A DNA stretch of 64,000 nt, from contig JAEILR010000020.1 of assembly GCA_016109435.1 (NCBI GenBank), forward strand, positions 248,001 to 312,000, given 5' to 3'. The stretch's first letter is position 1; the number at the start of each line of letters is the position of its first letter. Position numbers and translations under genes: made by a program. The notes beneath the pieces are model-generated. The model worked only from the letters and a program-made list of their open reading frames with translations. It did no database searches and was not told the DNA's origin. This document shows, in pieces, positions 40,724 to 49,814 of the stretch. Source of the stretch: Methanomassiliicoccus sp. (lineage in GTDB: Archaea; Thermoplasmatota; Thermoplasmata; Methanomassiliicoccales; Methanomassiliicoccaceae).

Positions 40724-42073
40724 ATGAGTTTCCCTTCGATCACGCTCAAGCGACTTGACTTAGCTCTCCCACCGTTCGAACTGTACCGGCGATTGCGCCC
40801 GGAGTTCGATACCTCGTTCATCCTTGAATCGGCGGTCGGGAGCACGCGCACCATCGCTTACTCTTTCCTCGGCTTCGGCCCGGCGGACAAGCTCGTTTGC
40901 CGGAACGGGGCCGTCGAAGGGGGCATCGGACTGGACCATTTGCGGGAGGACCCCGGGGCCTATCTGAAAAAGTTAGTGGAGAGGTTCGAGATCCCCTTAC
41001 CCCGTTTCCCGTTCATCGGCGGCCTGGTAGGCTACTTCTCCTACGAGTTCAGCGGGCGGGCCGAGCCGTCAGTGAGGTCCCTGCCCTCGGAGTTCCCGGA
41101 GTTCGAGCTGGGATTGTACCGCGAGTGTGTGATCTACGATCACTCCAGTTTCCAGGCGTACCTTCTGTCGGTGGGAGAGCCGGGTCCGCTGAACGAGATG
41201 ATGGGATCGCTGCCCGGCCCTATGTACCGGGAGCTGAAGGCAGGGCCGATGTTGCCGCAGGGACGTGAACGGTTCGAGGACGGAGTGCGGACCATCAAGG
41301 ACCGTATCGGCGCCGGGGAGACCTTCCAAACGGTGCTGTCCCGCCGAGTATCGGCCCCCTACCGGGGCGAACTGCTGAACCACTACGCCGCCCTTCGGGA
41401 CCTCAACCCTTCACCGTACATGTTCTTCCTGGACTTCGGGGACAGGACCGTTCTGGGCAGCAGCCCGGAAACCCTCCTCACGGTCCGGGGAAGGGATGCT
41501 ACGACCTTCCCCATCGCCGGGACCCGCCCGCTGGGAGAGGGTCGGCACCGCCGGCAGTATCGACAGGAACTGCTCTCTGACGAGAAGGAAAGGGCCGAGC
41601 ACGCCATGCTGGTGGACCTCGCCCGCAACGATCTTTCCAAGGTGTGCGCCGGAGGCTCGGTCTCCGTCCCGGAATACATGAGGGTGGAGGAGTTTTCCCA
41701 TGTCCAGCATATCGTGTCCAAGGTCCAGGGGACCCTGCGCGACGACCGTTCGGCCATGGATGCCCTCATCTCGGTGTTCCCCGCGGGCACTGTTTCCGGA
41801 GCCCCCAAGCCCCGCTCGATGGAGATCATCGGCCAGATAGAGGGCGCCGGACGGGGGCCATATGGCGGTGGGGTCGGGTACGTCTCGTTCAACGGGAACC
41901 TGGACTCGGCCATCACCATCCGCTCGGCGTTCGCCTGTGACGGCAGGCTGTACTTCCAGGCGGGCGCGGGCATCGTGGCCGATTCCGACCCTGGCCGGGA
42001 GTTCGAGGAGACCGAGCACAAGCTGGGAGCGCTCAGGCAATCCCTAGCCAGGGCCACGGAGGTGGAGGCATGA
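40724..42073 (+). CDS. trpE: Anthranilate synthase component I
   Basis: 449 aa. Converts chorismate plus ammonia (from TrpG) to anthranilate. The tryptophan-feedback site FILESAVGSTRTIAYSF matches the LLES motif, so the enzyme is probably feedback-inhibited. Chorismate-binding core: DFGDRTVLGSSPETLL, FPIAGTRPLGEG, LVDLARNDLSKVC, FPAGTVSGAPKPRSMEII and YVSFNGNLDSAITIRS. First gene of a seven-gene operon with overlapping stops and starts; trpG begins 4 bp before its stop. Confidence 0.96.
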   Translation: MSFPSITLKRLDLALPPFELYRRLRPEFDTSFILESAVGSTRTIAYSFLGFGPADKLVCRNGAVEGGIGLDHLREDPGAYLKKLVERFEIPLPRFPFIGGLVGYFSYEFSGRAEPSVRSLPSEFPEFELGLYRECVIYDHSSFQAYLLSVGEPGPLNEMMGSLPGPMYRELKAGPMLPQGRERFEDGVRTIKDRIGAGETFQTVLSRRVSAPYRGELLNHYAALRDLNPSPYMFFLDFGDRTVLGSSPETLLTVRGRDATTFPIAGTRPLGEGRHRRQYRQELLSDEKERAEHAMLVDLARNDLSKVCAGGSVSVPEYMRVEEFSHVQHIVSKVQGTLRDDRSAMDALISVFPAGTVSGAPKPRSMEIIGQIEGAGRGPYGGGVGYVSFNGNLDSAITIRSAFACDGRLYFQAGAGIVADSDPGREFEETEHKLGALRQSLARATEVEA

Positions 42074-42648
42074 ACGTCCTGATCCTCGACAACTACGATT
42101 CCTTCGTCTACAACCTCAGGAACTCGCTCGAGGAACTGGGAGCGCATTGCACGGTGATCCGCAATGACTCCATCTCCATCGATGAGGTCCGCGCCGCCGG
42201 GCCCGATGCCATCGTCATCTCCCCGGGACCGGGGGTCCCCGGCGAGAGCAGGGATTTTGGCATCTGCGGCGAGGTGCTCACCACCATCTCTCACGACACG
42301 CCGACACTGGGGGTCTGCCTGGGCCACCAGGGCATAGCCCACTATTACGGAGGCCGGGTGGTGAGGGCGCCGCCAGTGCACGGGAAGGCCTCGCCCATCC
42401 TCCACGACGGCGCTGGCATCTATGAGGGCCTTCCCGATCCGTTCACCGCCGGCCGGTACCATTCCTACATCGTCGATGATGACCTGCCCAGCGATCTGAT
42501 GGTCACATCGAGGACCGCCGACGGCACCGTCATGGGCATCCGCCACCGGCGGTATCCTATCGAGGGAGTGCAGTTCCATCCTGAATCGGTCCTCACCCCC
42601 ATCGGGGGCATGGTGCTCTCGAACTTCCTGCGGGGGGCGAGGGCGTGA
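42070..42648 (+). CDS. trpG: Anthranilate synthase component II (glutamine amidotransferase)
   Basis: 192 aa class I glutamine amidotransferase. The nucleophile is in TLGVCLGHQGIAHYYGG, and the His-Glu of the triad in EGVQFHPESVLT. N-terminal LILDNYDSFVYNLRN is the TrpG/PabA signature. It supplies ammonia to TrpE. It could also serve 4-amino-4-deoxychorismate synthesis, but the operon points to tryptophan. Coupled to trpE and trpD by 4-bp overlaps. Confidence 0.96.
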   Translation: MNVLILDNYDSFVYNLRNSLEELGAHCTVIRNDSISIDEVRAAGPDAIVISPGPGVPGESRDFGICGEVLTTISHDTPTLGVCLGHQGIAHYYGGRVVRAPPVHGKASPILHDGAGIYEGLPDPFTAGRYHSYIVDDDLPSDLMVTSRTADGTVMGIRHRRYPIEGVQFHPESVLTPIGGMVLSNFLRGARA

Positions 42649-43622
42649 TTGGGGACCCCGAGGCTCTGGCCGAGAGCCTGGTGTCCGGCTCGTTCCACCG
42701 TCCGGAGATGGTATCGACGCTGACGGAGATGGCCGGAAGGGGGGAGACCCCGAACGAGGTCGCTGTCCTGGCCAAGGCGTTCAGGCGGGCCGCGGTGCCG
42801 GTAAGGACATCCCACTCCGTCGTCCTGGACCTTTGCGGGACGGGGGGCGCTCCGTTCCGCACCTTCAACGTCTCGTCCATCGCCTCCTTCATCGTGTCGT
42901 CACTGGGCGTCCCGGTGGCCAAGCACGGCAACCGTTCCAGCCGGGGATGCGGCAGCGCCGACCTCTTCGAATCGTTGGGCGCCAGACTGGCCCTGTCCCC
43001 CGACGAGGCAGGCACGTTCCTCGACGATCTGGGCTTCACCTTTCTCTTCGCCCCTTCCTTCCACCCGGCCATGCGCCACGCCGTCCCGGTAAGGAAGGAG
43101 ATATCCACCAGGACGGTGTTCAACATGCTGGGCCCGTTGCTCAATCCGGTGGAGGCCCGCCGCCGGCAACTCATCGGGGTGTATTCCCCCCGGCTCCTGG
43201 ACCTTTTCCCTCCGGTGCTGGCGGCGATGGGAGTGGAGCGGGCGCTCATCGTCCACGGCCGGCCGGGCATGGACGAGGTCTCGGTCATCGGCACCACCAC
43301 CGCGGTGCTCGCCGACGGCGAAAGCAGAGAGAGGTTTCTCATCGACCCCCGGGCCATGGGGCTGTACCATCCAGTGTCCGATGACGTTTCCGAACTGACG
43401 CCGGCGATGTCGGCCGAGGCCGCCCGGAAGATACTGGGCGGGCAGGTGGGGGCGCGGAGGGACATGGTGGTGCTTAATGCCGCCTGTGGCCTGCTGGCCT
43501 ACGGGGCGGTCAAGGACCTGGACCTGGGGGTCCGGCGGTGCGAGGCAACCATCGACTCGGGCAAGGCGCTGGCGAGGATGAACGAGTACATCGCCAGGAC
43601 CAACCGCCGCATCGTGAGCTGA
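42645..43622 (+). CDS. trpD: Anthranilate phosphoribosyltransferase
   Basis: 325 aa from GTG at 42645, overlapping the trpG stop. PRPP-binding motif DLCGTGGAPFRTFNVSS, then KHGNRSSRGCGSADLFESLG and FNMLGPLLNPVEARRRQLIGVY. Attaches ribose phosphate to anthranilate. The DGE-like metal site is represented by the LIDPRAMG and LADGESRE region. Third gene of the operon. Confidence 0.95.
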   Translation: MIGDPEALAESLVSGSFHRPEMVSTLTEMAGRGETPNEVAVLAKAFRRAAVPVRTSHSVVLDLCGTGGAPFRTFNVSSIASFIVSSLGVPVAKHGNRSSRGCGSADLFESLGARLALSPDEAGTFLDDLGFTFLFAPSFHPAMRHAVPVRKEISTRTVFNMLGPLLNPVEARRRQLIGVYSPRLLDLFPPVLAAMGVERALIVHGRPGMDEVSVIGTTTAVLADGESRERFLIDPRAMGLYHPVSDDVSELTPAMSAEAARKILGGQVGARRDMVVLNAACGLLAYGAVKDLDLGVRRCEATIDSGKALARMNEYIARTNRRIVS

Positions 43623-43626
43623 TCGC

Positions 43627-44394
43627 ATGACCGATCTGCTGACGAACCTGGTTAGGAACGCGGAGCGATTGTCCGCAGCCGGACACTACGATGTAGAAGG
43701 CGCGCCCCGGCCGGGGCCCGGGCTCTCCGCGGCGCTGACCCGCCACCATGCCTTCCCCATCATCGCCGAGGTGAAGCTGGCATCTCCGTCGAAAGGAAAG
43801 CTCACGGCCCATCGGCCGGATGCGCTCATCGATAGCTACGTTGAGAGCGGAGCGGCGGGGCTTTCGGTGCTCACTGAACCGGAGCGGTTCCTGGGCTCAC
43901 TGGAGACCCTGAGGACGGCCACGGGCCGGGGGACGGCGGTGCTGATGAAGGACTTCGTGGTGTCGGAGCGACAGGTCGAGGCGGCGGCCGCGCTGGGCGC
44001 CGGGACGGTTCTGCTCATACAGGAGGTGTTCGACATCGTTCCTCGGTCCAGGCGGGACGAGCTGATCGGCAGGGCCCGCGAACTGGGACTGGAAGTGCTG
44101 CTGGAAGCGGGGAGCGAGAGCGCCCTGGGGGCCGCGGCGGACAGCGGCGCGGACCTCCTGGGGATCAACCAGAGGGACCTCCGGACGTTCAGCGTGGACC
44201 GGGGGAAGGGAGCGCGCTTGCTTCCCGCGGCCCTCGCCTCCGGGCGCCCGGTTGTGGTCATGAGCGGGATCGAGGGGCGGGCGGCGGTGGAGGAGGTCCG
44301 TGACCTGGGGGGTAGCGGGGTGCTCGTCGGCAGCAGCCTGGTAGCCTCCAAGGACCCCGCGGCCGCCCTTCGTATGCTGGAGGTGCCCCGATGA
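43627..44394 (+). CDS. trpC: Indole-3-glycerol-phosphate synthase
   Basis: 255 aa TIM barrel. FPIIAEVKLASPSKGKL (catalytic Lys), then LTEPERFLGSLETL, VLMKDFVVSERQVEAAAALGAGTVLLIQE (catalytic Lys), LLGINQRDLRTFSVD and VVMSGIEGRAAVEE. Closes the ring of CdRP with loss of CO2. The start is 4 bp after the trpD stop; the stop overlaps trpF by 4 bp. Confidence 0.95.
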   Translation: MTDLLTNLVRNAERLSAAGHYDVEGAPRPGPGLSAALTRHHAFPIIAEVKLASPSKGKLTAHRPDALIDSYVESGAAGLSVLTEPERFLGSLETLRTATGRGTAVLMKDFVVSERQVEAAAALGAGTVLLIQEVFDIVPRSRRDELIGRARELGLEVLLEAGSESALGAAADSGADLLGINQRDLRTFSVDRGKGARLLPAALASGRPVVVMSGIEGRAAVEEVRDLGGSGVLVGSSLVASKDPAAALRMLEVPR

Positions 44395-45008
44395 CCGAGA
44401 TCAAGATATGCGGGCTGATGCGCAGAGCGGACGTCCTCGCGGCCAAGGAGGCGGACCATCTGGGCTTCGTGGTGGCCACGGGGACCAGGCGCTCCCTGGA
44501 CCTGCCTAGGGCCAAGGACCTCATGTCGTCGGCCGGCCGGCCCACGGTCGCGGTCACCACCGCCACCGATCCAGCCGTGGTCATAAGACTGGTTAACGGT
44601 CTGCGCCCGGACGCGGTGCAGCTGAGCGGGCCGGTGGGGCGGGAGTCGTTCCTCAGGGTCTGCTCGGAGGCCGGCTGCGACGTATGGGCGGTCGTCCATA
44701 TCGGGCGGGGGATACCGCCGCTGGACCATGAGATGCTGTCCCTCGCCGATCGGGTCGTTCTCGACACCGCCTCCCCCCAAGGGGGCGGGACGGGAGAGAG
44801 GCACGATCTGGATATAAGTGCCGGGCTGGTCCGCGAGCTGGGGCCCCGGACCGGCCTGGCCGGCGGTCTGACGCCGGAGAACGTCGCCGCGGCTGTGGCC
44901 AAAGTACGCCCGTACATGGTGGACGTGTCCAGCGGAGTAGAGACCGACGGAACGAAGGACGCCGGGAAGATGGCCCGGTTCATTGATGAGGTGAGAGCAT
45001 GCCGTTGA
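44391..45008 (+). CDS. trpF: Phosphoribosylanthranilate isomerase
   Basis: 205 aa TIM barrel. [23 protein letters not shown] (catalytic Cys), a central [10 protein letters not shown], catalytic Asp in [34 protein letters not shown] and [14 protein letters not shown] close the phosphate site. Isomerises PRA to CdRP. trpB begins 10 bp before the stop. Confidence 0.95.
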   Translation: MTEIKICGLMRRADVLAAKEADHLGFVVATGTRRSLDLPRAKDLMSSAGRPTVAVTTATDPAVVIRLVNGLRPDAVQLSGPVGRESFLRVCSEAGCDVWAVVHIGRGIPPLDHEMLSLADRVVLDTASPQGGGTGERHDLDISAGLVRELGPRTGLAGGLTPENVAAAVAKVRPYMVDVSSGVETDGTKDAGKMARFIDEVRACR

Positions 45009-46183
45009 AGGACAAGACGCGCTTCGGGCAGTATGGGGGGCAGTACGTCCCCGAGATCCTGATGCCCGCGCTGCAGGAGCTGGAGAAGGAATATGACAAG
45101 GCGAGGAGGGATAGCTCGTTCCGGCGGGAGCTGGGCGAGTACATGCGCAACTACGGGGGCCGGCCGACGCCGCTGTACTTCGCCCGGAGGCTGACCGAGA
45201 GGTGCGGCGGAGCGAAGATCTACCTCAAGCGCGAGGACCTCTGCCACGGGGGCGCCCACAAGTTCAACAACGTGATGGGGCAGGCCCTGCTGTGCAGGCG
45301 GATGGGCAAGACCAGGGTGATCGCCGAGACCGGGGCGGGGCAGCACGGCACCGCCACGGCCATGGCCGCCGCGGTCCTCGGCTTGAAGGCGGAGATCTAC
45401 ATGGGGCGCGAGGACATCACCCGCCAGGAGATGAACGTGTTCCGCATGAAGCTCATGGGGGCTACGGTGCACGCGGTGGACTCCGGGTCCCGAACCCTCA
45501 AGGACGCCCTGAACGAGGCGTTCCGGGACTGGGCGGCCAGCGTCCAAGACACCTATTACATGCTGGGAACGGCCGCCGGCCCGCATCCCTACCCTGCCAT
45601 GGTCCGGGACTTCCAGAGCGTCATCGGCCGGGAGGCCCGGAGGCAGCTGCTGAGGCAGGAGGGAAAACTTCCCGACCTGCTGGTGGCATGCGTCGGCGGC
45701 GGGTCCAACGCCATCGGGACCTTCCACCCGTTCCTCAAGGACCCTGGGGTGGCCTTTCTGGGGGCGGAGGCCGCCGGCGAGGGGATATCAACGGGCCGCC
45801 ACTCGGCGTCCATCACCGGCGGCAGCGTGGGCGTGCTCCACGGATGCAAGTCCTACCTCCTGCAGGACAGTGACGGAATGATCAGGGAAACGCATTCCGT
45901 GGCCGCCGGGCTCGACTACCCGGGCGTTGGACCGGAGCATTCCCTGCTGAAGGACATCGGTCGGGCCGAGTACGTCGGGGTGACCGACGAGGAGGCTCTG
46001 CACGCCTTCCGCACGTTGAGCGAGGTGGAGGGCATCATCCCCGCTCTGGAATCGTCACATGCCATCGCCGCGGGGATGCACCGCGCCGGTCAGATGGACC
46101 GCGGCCAGGTCATCGTGATCACAGTCTCCGGCCGGGGGGACAAGGACCTGGAAACGGTCATCGACCTCATGGGGGTGCGGTGA
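44999..46183 (+). CDS. trpB: Tryptophan synthase beta chain
   Basis: 394 aa, canonical TrpB1-type PLP enzyme. [14 protein letters not shown] at the N-terminus; PLP Lys in [36 protein letters not shown]; the PLP-phosphate loop [15 protein letters not shown]; and catalytic-site [12 protein letters not shown]. Condenses serine with indole delivered by TrpA. It is not the long TrpB2 form, which agrees with the adjacent trpA. Confidence 0.97.
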   Translation: MPLKDKTRFGQYGGQYVPEILMPALQELEKEYDKARRDSSFRRELGEYMRNYGGRPTPLYFARRLTERCGGAKIYLKREDLCHGGAHKFNNVMGQALLCRRMGKTRVIAETGAGQHGTATAMAAAVLGLKAEIYMGREDITRQEMNVFRMKLMGATVHAVDSGSRTLKDALNEAFRDWAASVQDTYYMLGTAAGPHPYPAMVRDFQSVIGREARRQLLRQEGKLPDLLVACVGGGSNAIGTFHPFLKDPGVAFLGAEAAGEGISTGRHSASITGGSVGVLHGCKSYLLQDSDGMIRETHSVAAGLDYPGVGPEHSLLKDIGRAEYVGVTDEEALHAFRTLSEVEGIIPALESSHAIAAGMHRAGQMDRGQVIVITVSGRGDKDLETVIDLMGVR

Positions 46184-46950
46184 TGTCCCGCCTACAGGAG
46201 GCTCTTAGCGAGGGGAGGGGGCTGGTCTGCTACCTCACTGCCGGTTACCCATCCCCGGAGCTGTCGGTCGAGCATGCCCTGGCCTGCGTGGAGGGAGGCG
46301 CGGACGTCCTGGAGATCGGTGTCCCGTTCTCCGACCCGGTGGCCGACGGAAAGGTCATCCAGTACACATCCGGCAAGGCGCTGGAGGGCGGGATGACGCC
46401 CCTGAAGGTCTTTGACCTGGTGAGGGAACTGAGGCGGCGGACCTCCACCCCCATCGTTCTCATGGGCTATTACAATCCGATATTCCAGATCGGAGAGGAG
46501 AGATACGCCGCATTGTCAGCACGGGCCGGCGTGGACGGCCTGATCGTTCCCGACCTACCGCTGGAGGAGTCCTTCCCTCTGATGGAACAGTGCCGCGCCA
46601 GCGGACTGGACCTGGTCCAGCTGGTCGGGCCGACGACCTCTGTCCCCAGGATGAGGAGCATCGCCGCCTCCAGCTCCGGCTTCCTGTATGTCGTCAGTTC
46701 CTTAGGCACCACCGGTGCAAGGGGAGCGCTGGCGGAAGGCGCAGCGGACGGGGTGAGGAGAGCGAAGGCCAGCGCGGGCGGTCTGCCGGTGGGGGTCGGC
46801 TTCGGCGTCTCACAGGCGGAGCAGGCCGAGACCCTATACCGGGCAGGGGCGGACGCGGTCATCGTCGGCAGCGCCATCCTGCAGGAGATCATCGATGGGG
46901 CGGAACCCCCGGACACCCGGAGGTTCGTGGCCGGCCTGAAAGGGTCTTGA
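46183..46950 (+). CDS. trpA: Tryptophan synthase alpha chain
   Basis: 255 aa from ATG at 46183 (a GTG three bases earlier is also in frame). Catalytic Glu in DVLEIGVPFSDPVADGKVIQ and catalytic Asp in VDGLIVPDLPLEES; phosphate site in VGVGFGVSQAEQAETLY and ADAVIVGSAI. Cleaves indoleglycerol phosphate to indole and glyceraldehyde-3-phosphate. Last gene of the trp operon; an inverted repeat follows at 46973. Confidence 0.95.
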   Translation: MSRLQEALSEGRGLVCYLTAGYPSPELSVEHALACVEGGADVLEIGVPFSDPVADGKVIQYTSGKALEGGMTPLKVFDLVRELRRRTSTPIVLMGYYNPIFQIGEERYAALSARAGVDGLIVPDLPLEESFPLMEQCRASGLDLVQLVGPTTSVPRMRSIAASSSGFLYVVSSLGTTGARGALAEGAADGVRRAKASAGGLPVGVGFGVSQAEQAETLYRAGADAVIVGSAILQEIIDGAEPPDTRRFVAGLKGS

Positions 46951-46972
46951 CGGCAGGCTCTCCTCCCTCATG

Positions 46973-47001
46973 ACATGTGGCTGGTGGACCCCGCCACATG
47001 T
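46973..47001. terminator. Inverted repeat after trpA
   Basis: ACATGTGG (46973-46980) and CCACATGT (46994-47001) can form an 8-bp stem around a 13-base loop, 23 bases after the trpA stop. No T-run follows directly, so termination is uncertain; it may instead be a processing site or operator upstream of cbiM. Confidence 0.35.
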
Positions 47002-47025
47002 TCCGAACCATTCAATGTAAAGGGA

Positions 47026-47069
47026 TTTATACGATAGGTTCGATGCCGTAATACGAATTTACAATTCGT
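47026..47069 (+). promoter_or_regulatory. cbiMNQO promoter with 17-bp palindromic operator candidate
   Basis: TATA element TTTATACG at 47026-47033, followed by the perfect palindrome ACGAATT-TAC-AATTCGT at 47053-47069, which covers the predicted transcript start (about 47056) and ends 15 bases before the cbiM ATG. This is a classic repressor position. The sequence differs from the TTGGAT-type element but has the same 7-3-7 geometry. A cobalt/nickel or corrinoid-responsive regulator is a reasonable guess. Confidence 0.6.
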
Positions 47070-47084
47070 GACAAGGGGATTTGT

Positions 47085-47738
47085 ATGCATATTGCGGACG
47101 GAGTAATGGCCCCGGAGGTCTGGATCACCGGGTGGGTGATCGCCCTGATCGGGCTGGGGATCATGTTCTGGAAGTTGGGGAGAAAGCTCGATGAGCGCAC
47201 CATGCCGATGATGGCCATCCTGGCTGCGGGAATATTCGTGGCCCAGATGCTGAACTTTCCCATCGGCGGAGGGACCACCGGTCATCTCATCGGAGCCGCG
47301 CTGGCGACGATCCTGCTGGGGCCGTACGCGGCCATGCTCATCATAACGGCGATATTGACCATCCAGTGCCTGGTGTTCGGCGACGGTGGGGTGACCGCGC
47401 TGGGGCTCAACATCCTCAACATGGCCATAATCGCCCCCCTGGTGACCTATGGTGTGATGCTCGCCTTTGGCGAGAACAGGAAGGTCGTCAGCACCCCGGT
47501 GGCGGCGTGGACCTCGGTCTTCGTGGCATCTACGGTCTGCGCGGCCCAGCTTGCCCTGAGCTACTCCCTGACCGGAGGGGCATACGGCATACCTGGTACC
47601 CTGGCGTTCCCGGCGATGATGGGCTATCACGCAGTGATCGGTATCGGGGAGGCGGCGGTGACCACCGGAGTGGTGCTGTTCCTGGCCAAGGTGTCCCCGG
47701 AGATGCTGAAACTTAACTCCAAGGCCACGGGGGCGTGA
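47085..47738 (+). CDS. cbiM: Cobalt ECF transporter substrate-capture component CbiM
   Basis: 217 aa. N-terminal MHIADGVM is the diagnostic metal-binding CbiM start (His2 and the free amino group bind Co). Then come helices with PIGGGTTGHLIGAALATILLGPYAA, FGDGGVTALGLNILNMAIIAP and YHAVIGIGEA. With CbiN, CbiQ and CbiO it imports cobalt for corrinoid synthesis; NikM nickel transporters are very similar, but the presence of cbiN and the location favour cobalt. Confidence 0.94.
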   Translation: MHIADGVMAPEVWITGWVIALIGLGIMFWKLGRKLDERTMPMMAILAAGIFVAQMLNFPIGGGTTGHLIGAALATILLGPYAAMLIITAILTIQCLVFGDGGVTALGLNILNMAIIAPLVTYGVMLAFGENRKVVSTPVAAWTSVFVASTVCAAQLALSYSLTGGAYGIPGTLAFPAMMGYHAVIGIGEAAVTTGVVLFLAKVSPEMLKLNSKATGA

Positions 47739-47740
47739 GC

Positions 47741-48019
47741 ATGGAACGCAAGTACGTCGTGGCCAGTATAGCCATCCTGCTGGCGTTCTCCGTCGGCCTG
47801 GTCGGGTTCTTCCTCGTTTCCGAAGGCATACCTGATGGGCTGGACAAGACGCTGGAAGAGCATGGCACCGGGGAGGAGAGCGATCCCATCTATACGGCTC
47901 CGCTCGACTACGGTTCCAGCTATTTCTCATCCCTCATCATGGGGATCGTTGGCTTCCTCATCACCCTCCTGGCGGTTTACGGCATTGTCCGCCTGAGGAA
48001 GTCCATGAGGTCGGCCTGA
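47741..48019 (+). CDS. cbiN: Cobalt transporter accessory subunit CbiN-like (PDGLE protein)
   Basis: 92 aa from ATG at 47741 (GTG 47735 overlaps the cbiM stop). Two helices: residues about 6-26 and 66-86. Between them is IPDGLDKTLEEHG, the PDGLE signature of CbiN and related domains, then PLDYGSSYFSSLIMGIVG. CbiN helps CbiM load Co2+. Second gene of the cbiMNQO operon. Confidence 0.9.
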   Translation: MERKYVVASIAILLAFSVGLVGFFLVSEGIPDGLDKTLEEHGTGEESDPIYTAPLDYGSSYFSSLIMGIVGFLITLLAVYGIVRLRKSMRSA

Positions 48020-48106
48020 GAGGACCGGGCGAAGGGTTCAATAAACACCTTACCATCTCTTTTCATTACCCCGGCGCAGTGCCGGCATCGCATCTGGAGA
48101 ATCACC

Positions 48107-48841
48107 GTGGAGACCATTGAGATCGACCAGTTCAGCAGGTCCAGCACCCTCTACGGTTTCGACCCTCGGGTGAAGTTCGCCGCCACCATCGCCCTCGTGG
48201 TGGCCCTCTCGTTCATGAGGGATGTGACGGCCCTGATAATTGCCCTGGCCTTCGTTCTGGGCATGCTCGCCGTCTCCCGGATACCGGTCAGGCACTTTGC
48301 CAGGGTGTTCTCCCTGTCCCTGCCGTTCATCGCGGTGGCCTCCGCCGCCTTGTTCCTGACATCGGGCCCCCAGCCGGCCGTGGCCATGGCATTGAGGATA
48401 TCCGCTTCGGTGATGGCCCTTCTGCTCCTGGTCACCACCACACCGTTCTTCGACATGCTCAGGGCCCTGAGGTGGTTCCGCGTGCCCTACATGTTCTGCT
48501 CCCTGCTACTGTTCACCTATCGCTACATATTCGTCATACTGGAGGAGCTGGAGCAGATGAACATGGCCCGGAGGTCCAGGGGCTTCTCCCTGAAGGGGAA
48601 CCTGTTCTCCAAGGACATCTTCCGTACCATCTCCTTCACCGCAGGCATGGTCCTGGTCCGCTCCTACGAGCGTTCCAAGAGGATCTACGACGGGCTCCTG
48701 GCGCGTGGTTTCAGGGGAGAGATACACACCCTGAGACCTCCCCGGGCCCGGCCGAGGGACCTGCTGTTCCTCTCGACCTTCGCCGTCACCATCTTGGTGA
48801 TCTCATCCATACAACTGGGGTTGATACATTGGACGCTCTAA
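48107..48841 (+). CDS. cbiQ: Cobalt ECF transporter transmembrane component CbiQ
   Basis: 244 aa from GTG at 48107. Five or six helices with the coupling-helix region YIFVILEELEQMNMARRSRGF and the second conserved Arg segment SYERSKRIYDGLLARGFRG, matching the A-R-G motifs by which CbiQ/EcfT contacts its ATPase. It is separated from cbiN by 87 bp and overlaps cbiO by 13 bp. Confidence 0.92.
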   Translation: METIEIDQFSRSSTLYGFDPRVKFAATIALVVALSFMRDVTALIIALAFVLGMLAVSRIPVRHFARVFSLSLPFIAVASAALFLTSGPQPAVAMALRISASVMALLLLVTTTPFFDMLRALRWFRVPYMFCSLLLFTYRYIFVILEELEQMNMARRSRGFSLKGNLFSKDIFRTISFTAGMVLVRSYERSKRIYDGLLARGFRGEIHTLRPPRARPRDLLFLSTFAVTILVISSIQLGLIHWTL

Positions 48842-49650
48842 GGCTCAAAGGCGTGGGCTACGCCTATTCGGACGGAACCAAGGCGCTGGACCGCGTCGAC
48901 CTGACGATTGGAAGCGGCGAGCGAGTGTCGCTGGTCGGCCCGAACGGCGCGGGGAAGAGTACCTTGCTGCACATCCTCGATTCCCTCTACATTCCGACCG
49001 AGGGCGAGCTGGAGGTCGCCGGTATCCAAGTGAACAAGAAAACCGCGCCGCAGGCCACCATGCGCGCTGGCCTGCTCTTCCAGGACCCCGACGACCAGAT
49101 CTTCATGCCCCGGGTGTGGGACGACGTGGCCTTCGGGCCGATCAACATGCAACTGGATGAGCAGGAGGTCCGCCGGCGGGTGGACAGGAGCCTGGCGCTG
49201 GCCGGGGTCTCGGAGTACGCCGAGCGGGTGCCTCACCACCTGAGCTTCGGGGAGAAGAAGAGGGTGGCCATCGCCGGCCTGCTGGCCATGGACCCGGAGA
49301 TATACCTGCTGGATGAACCGACCGCCAACCTGGACCCGGCCAGTCGGAGGGCCCTGGTGAACGTCCTCCGATCACTGGACAAGAGCATCGTTCTGGCCAC
49401 CCACGATCTCACCGTGGCGTTCGAGCTGACCACTCGGGTCATCGTGCTCAAGCGCACCGTGCTCTACGACGGCGACTTCCGCGGGCTGATGGCCAGGCCG
49501 GACATCCTGGCGGAGGCGAACCTGGAGCTGCCGTCCATCCCCCGGCTGATGGCCGAGTGGAAGGCCCGTAGCGGGCTGGACTTCGAGGTGCCGACCACCA
49601 TGGATGAGGCCCTCGATCTCCTGGACCGGGAGTTCGATCGCCGGGGATGA
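48829..49650 (+). CDS. cbiO: Cobalt ECF transporter ATPase CbiO
   Basis: 273 aa from TTG at 48829, behind ctggggttg; the longer frame only shadows cbiQ. Walker A VGPNGAGKSTLLHIL, Q-loop GLLFQDPDDQIFMPRVWDDVAFGP (typical ECF ATPase), signature LSFGEKKRVAIAG, Walker B IYLLDEPTANLDP and switch ATHDLT. The C-terminal extension ends with an acidic tail. Powers cobalt uptake through CbiMNQ. Confidence 0.94.
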   Translation: MDALRLKGVGYAYSDGTKALDRVDLTIGSGERVSLVGPNGAGKSTLLHILDSLYIPTEGELEVAGIQVNKKTAPQATMRAGLLFQDPDDQIFMPRVWDDVAFGPINMQLDEQEVRRRVDRSLALAGVSEYAERVPHHLSFGEKKRVAIAGLLAMDPEIYLLDEPTANLDPASRRALVNVLRSLDKSIVLATHDLTVAFELTTRVIVLKRTVLYDGDFRGLMARPDILAEANLELPSIPRLMAEWKARSGLDFEVPTTMDEALDLLDREFDRRG

Positions 49651-49814
49651 GCTTTCGGGGCGAGGTCCAGAGGGAGGTCGGAGCGGCCGACGGATGGGCA
49701 AAGGGGATCAGTCTCCCGGACCGCGTCTGGGCCTTTGAGATCTAGCCTCCAAATGAGGGTTGCAGTTGGATGCTATTTCCATTTAAAATAGTAGTTGGAT
49801 GATTCATCCAATTG
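49651..49814 (+). promoter_or_regulatory. cbiT promoter region
   Basis: 164 bases between cbiO and cbiT. It contains a TATA box TTTAAAATA at 49782-49790, the perfect palindrome at 49795-49811 (separate entry) and a degraded second copy TTGGAT-GCTAT-TTCCAT at 49766-49782. Transcription is predicted to start at about 49812, so cbiT would be leaderless or nearly so. Confidence 0.6.
49795..49811 (+). promoter_or_regulatory. Corrinoid-regulon palindrome, cbiT copy
   Basis: TTGGATG-ATT-CATCCAA, a perfect 7-3-7 palindrome sitting between the TATA box (49782-49790) and the predicted start site and cbiT ATG (49815). Binding here would block transcription initiation of the whole cbi ring operon. Identical half-sites occur at cobO (35959) and at the hem/cbiX divergence (63487). 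Confidence 0.75.

Noticed and set aside
49651-49814. Cobalamin riboswitch upstream of cbiT
   Set aside because: No B12-box-like conserved segment is present and the predicted transcript starts at or near the ATG, leaving no room for a riboswitch.
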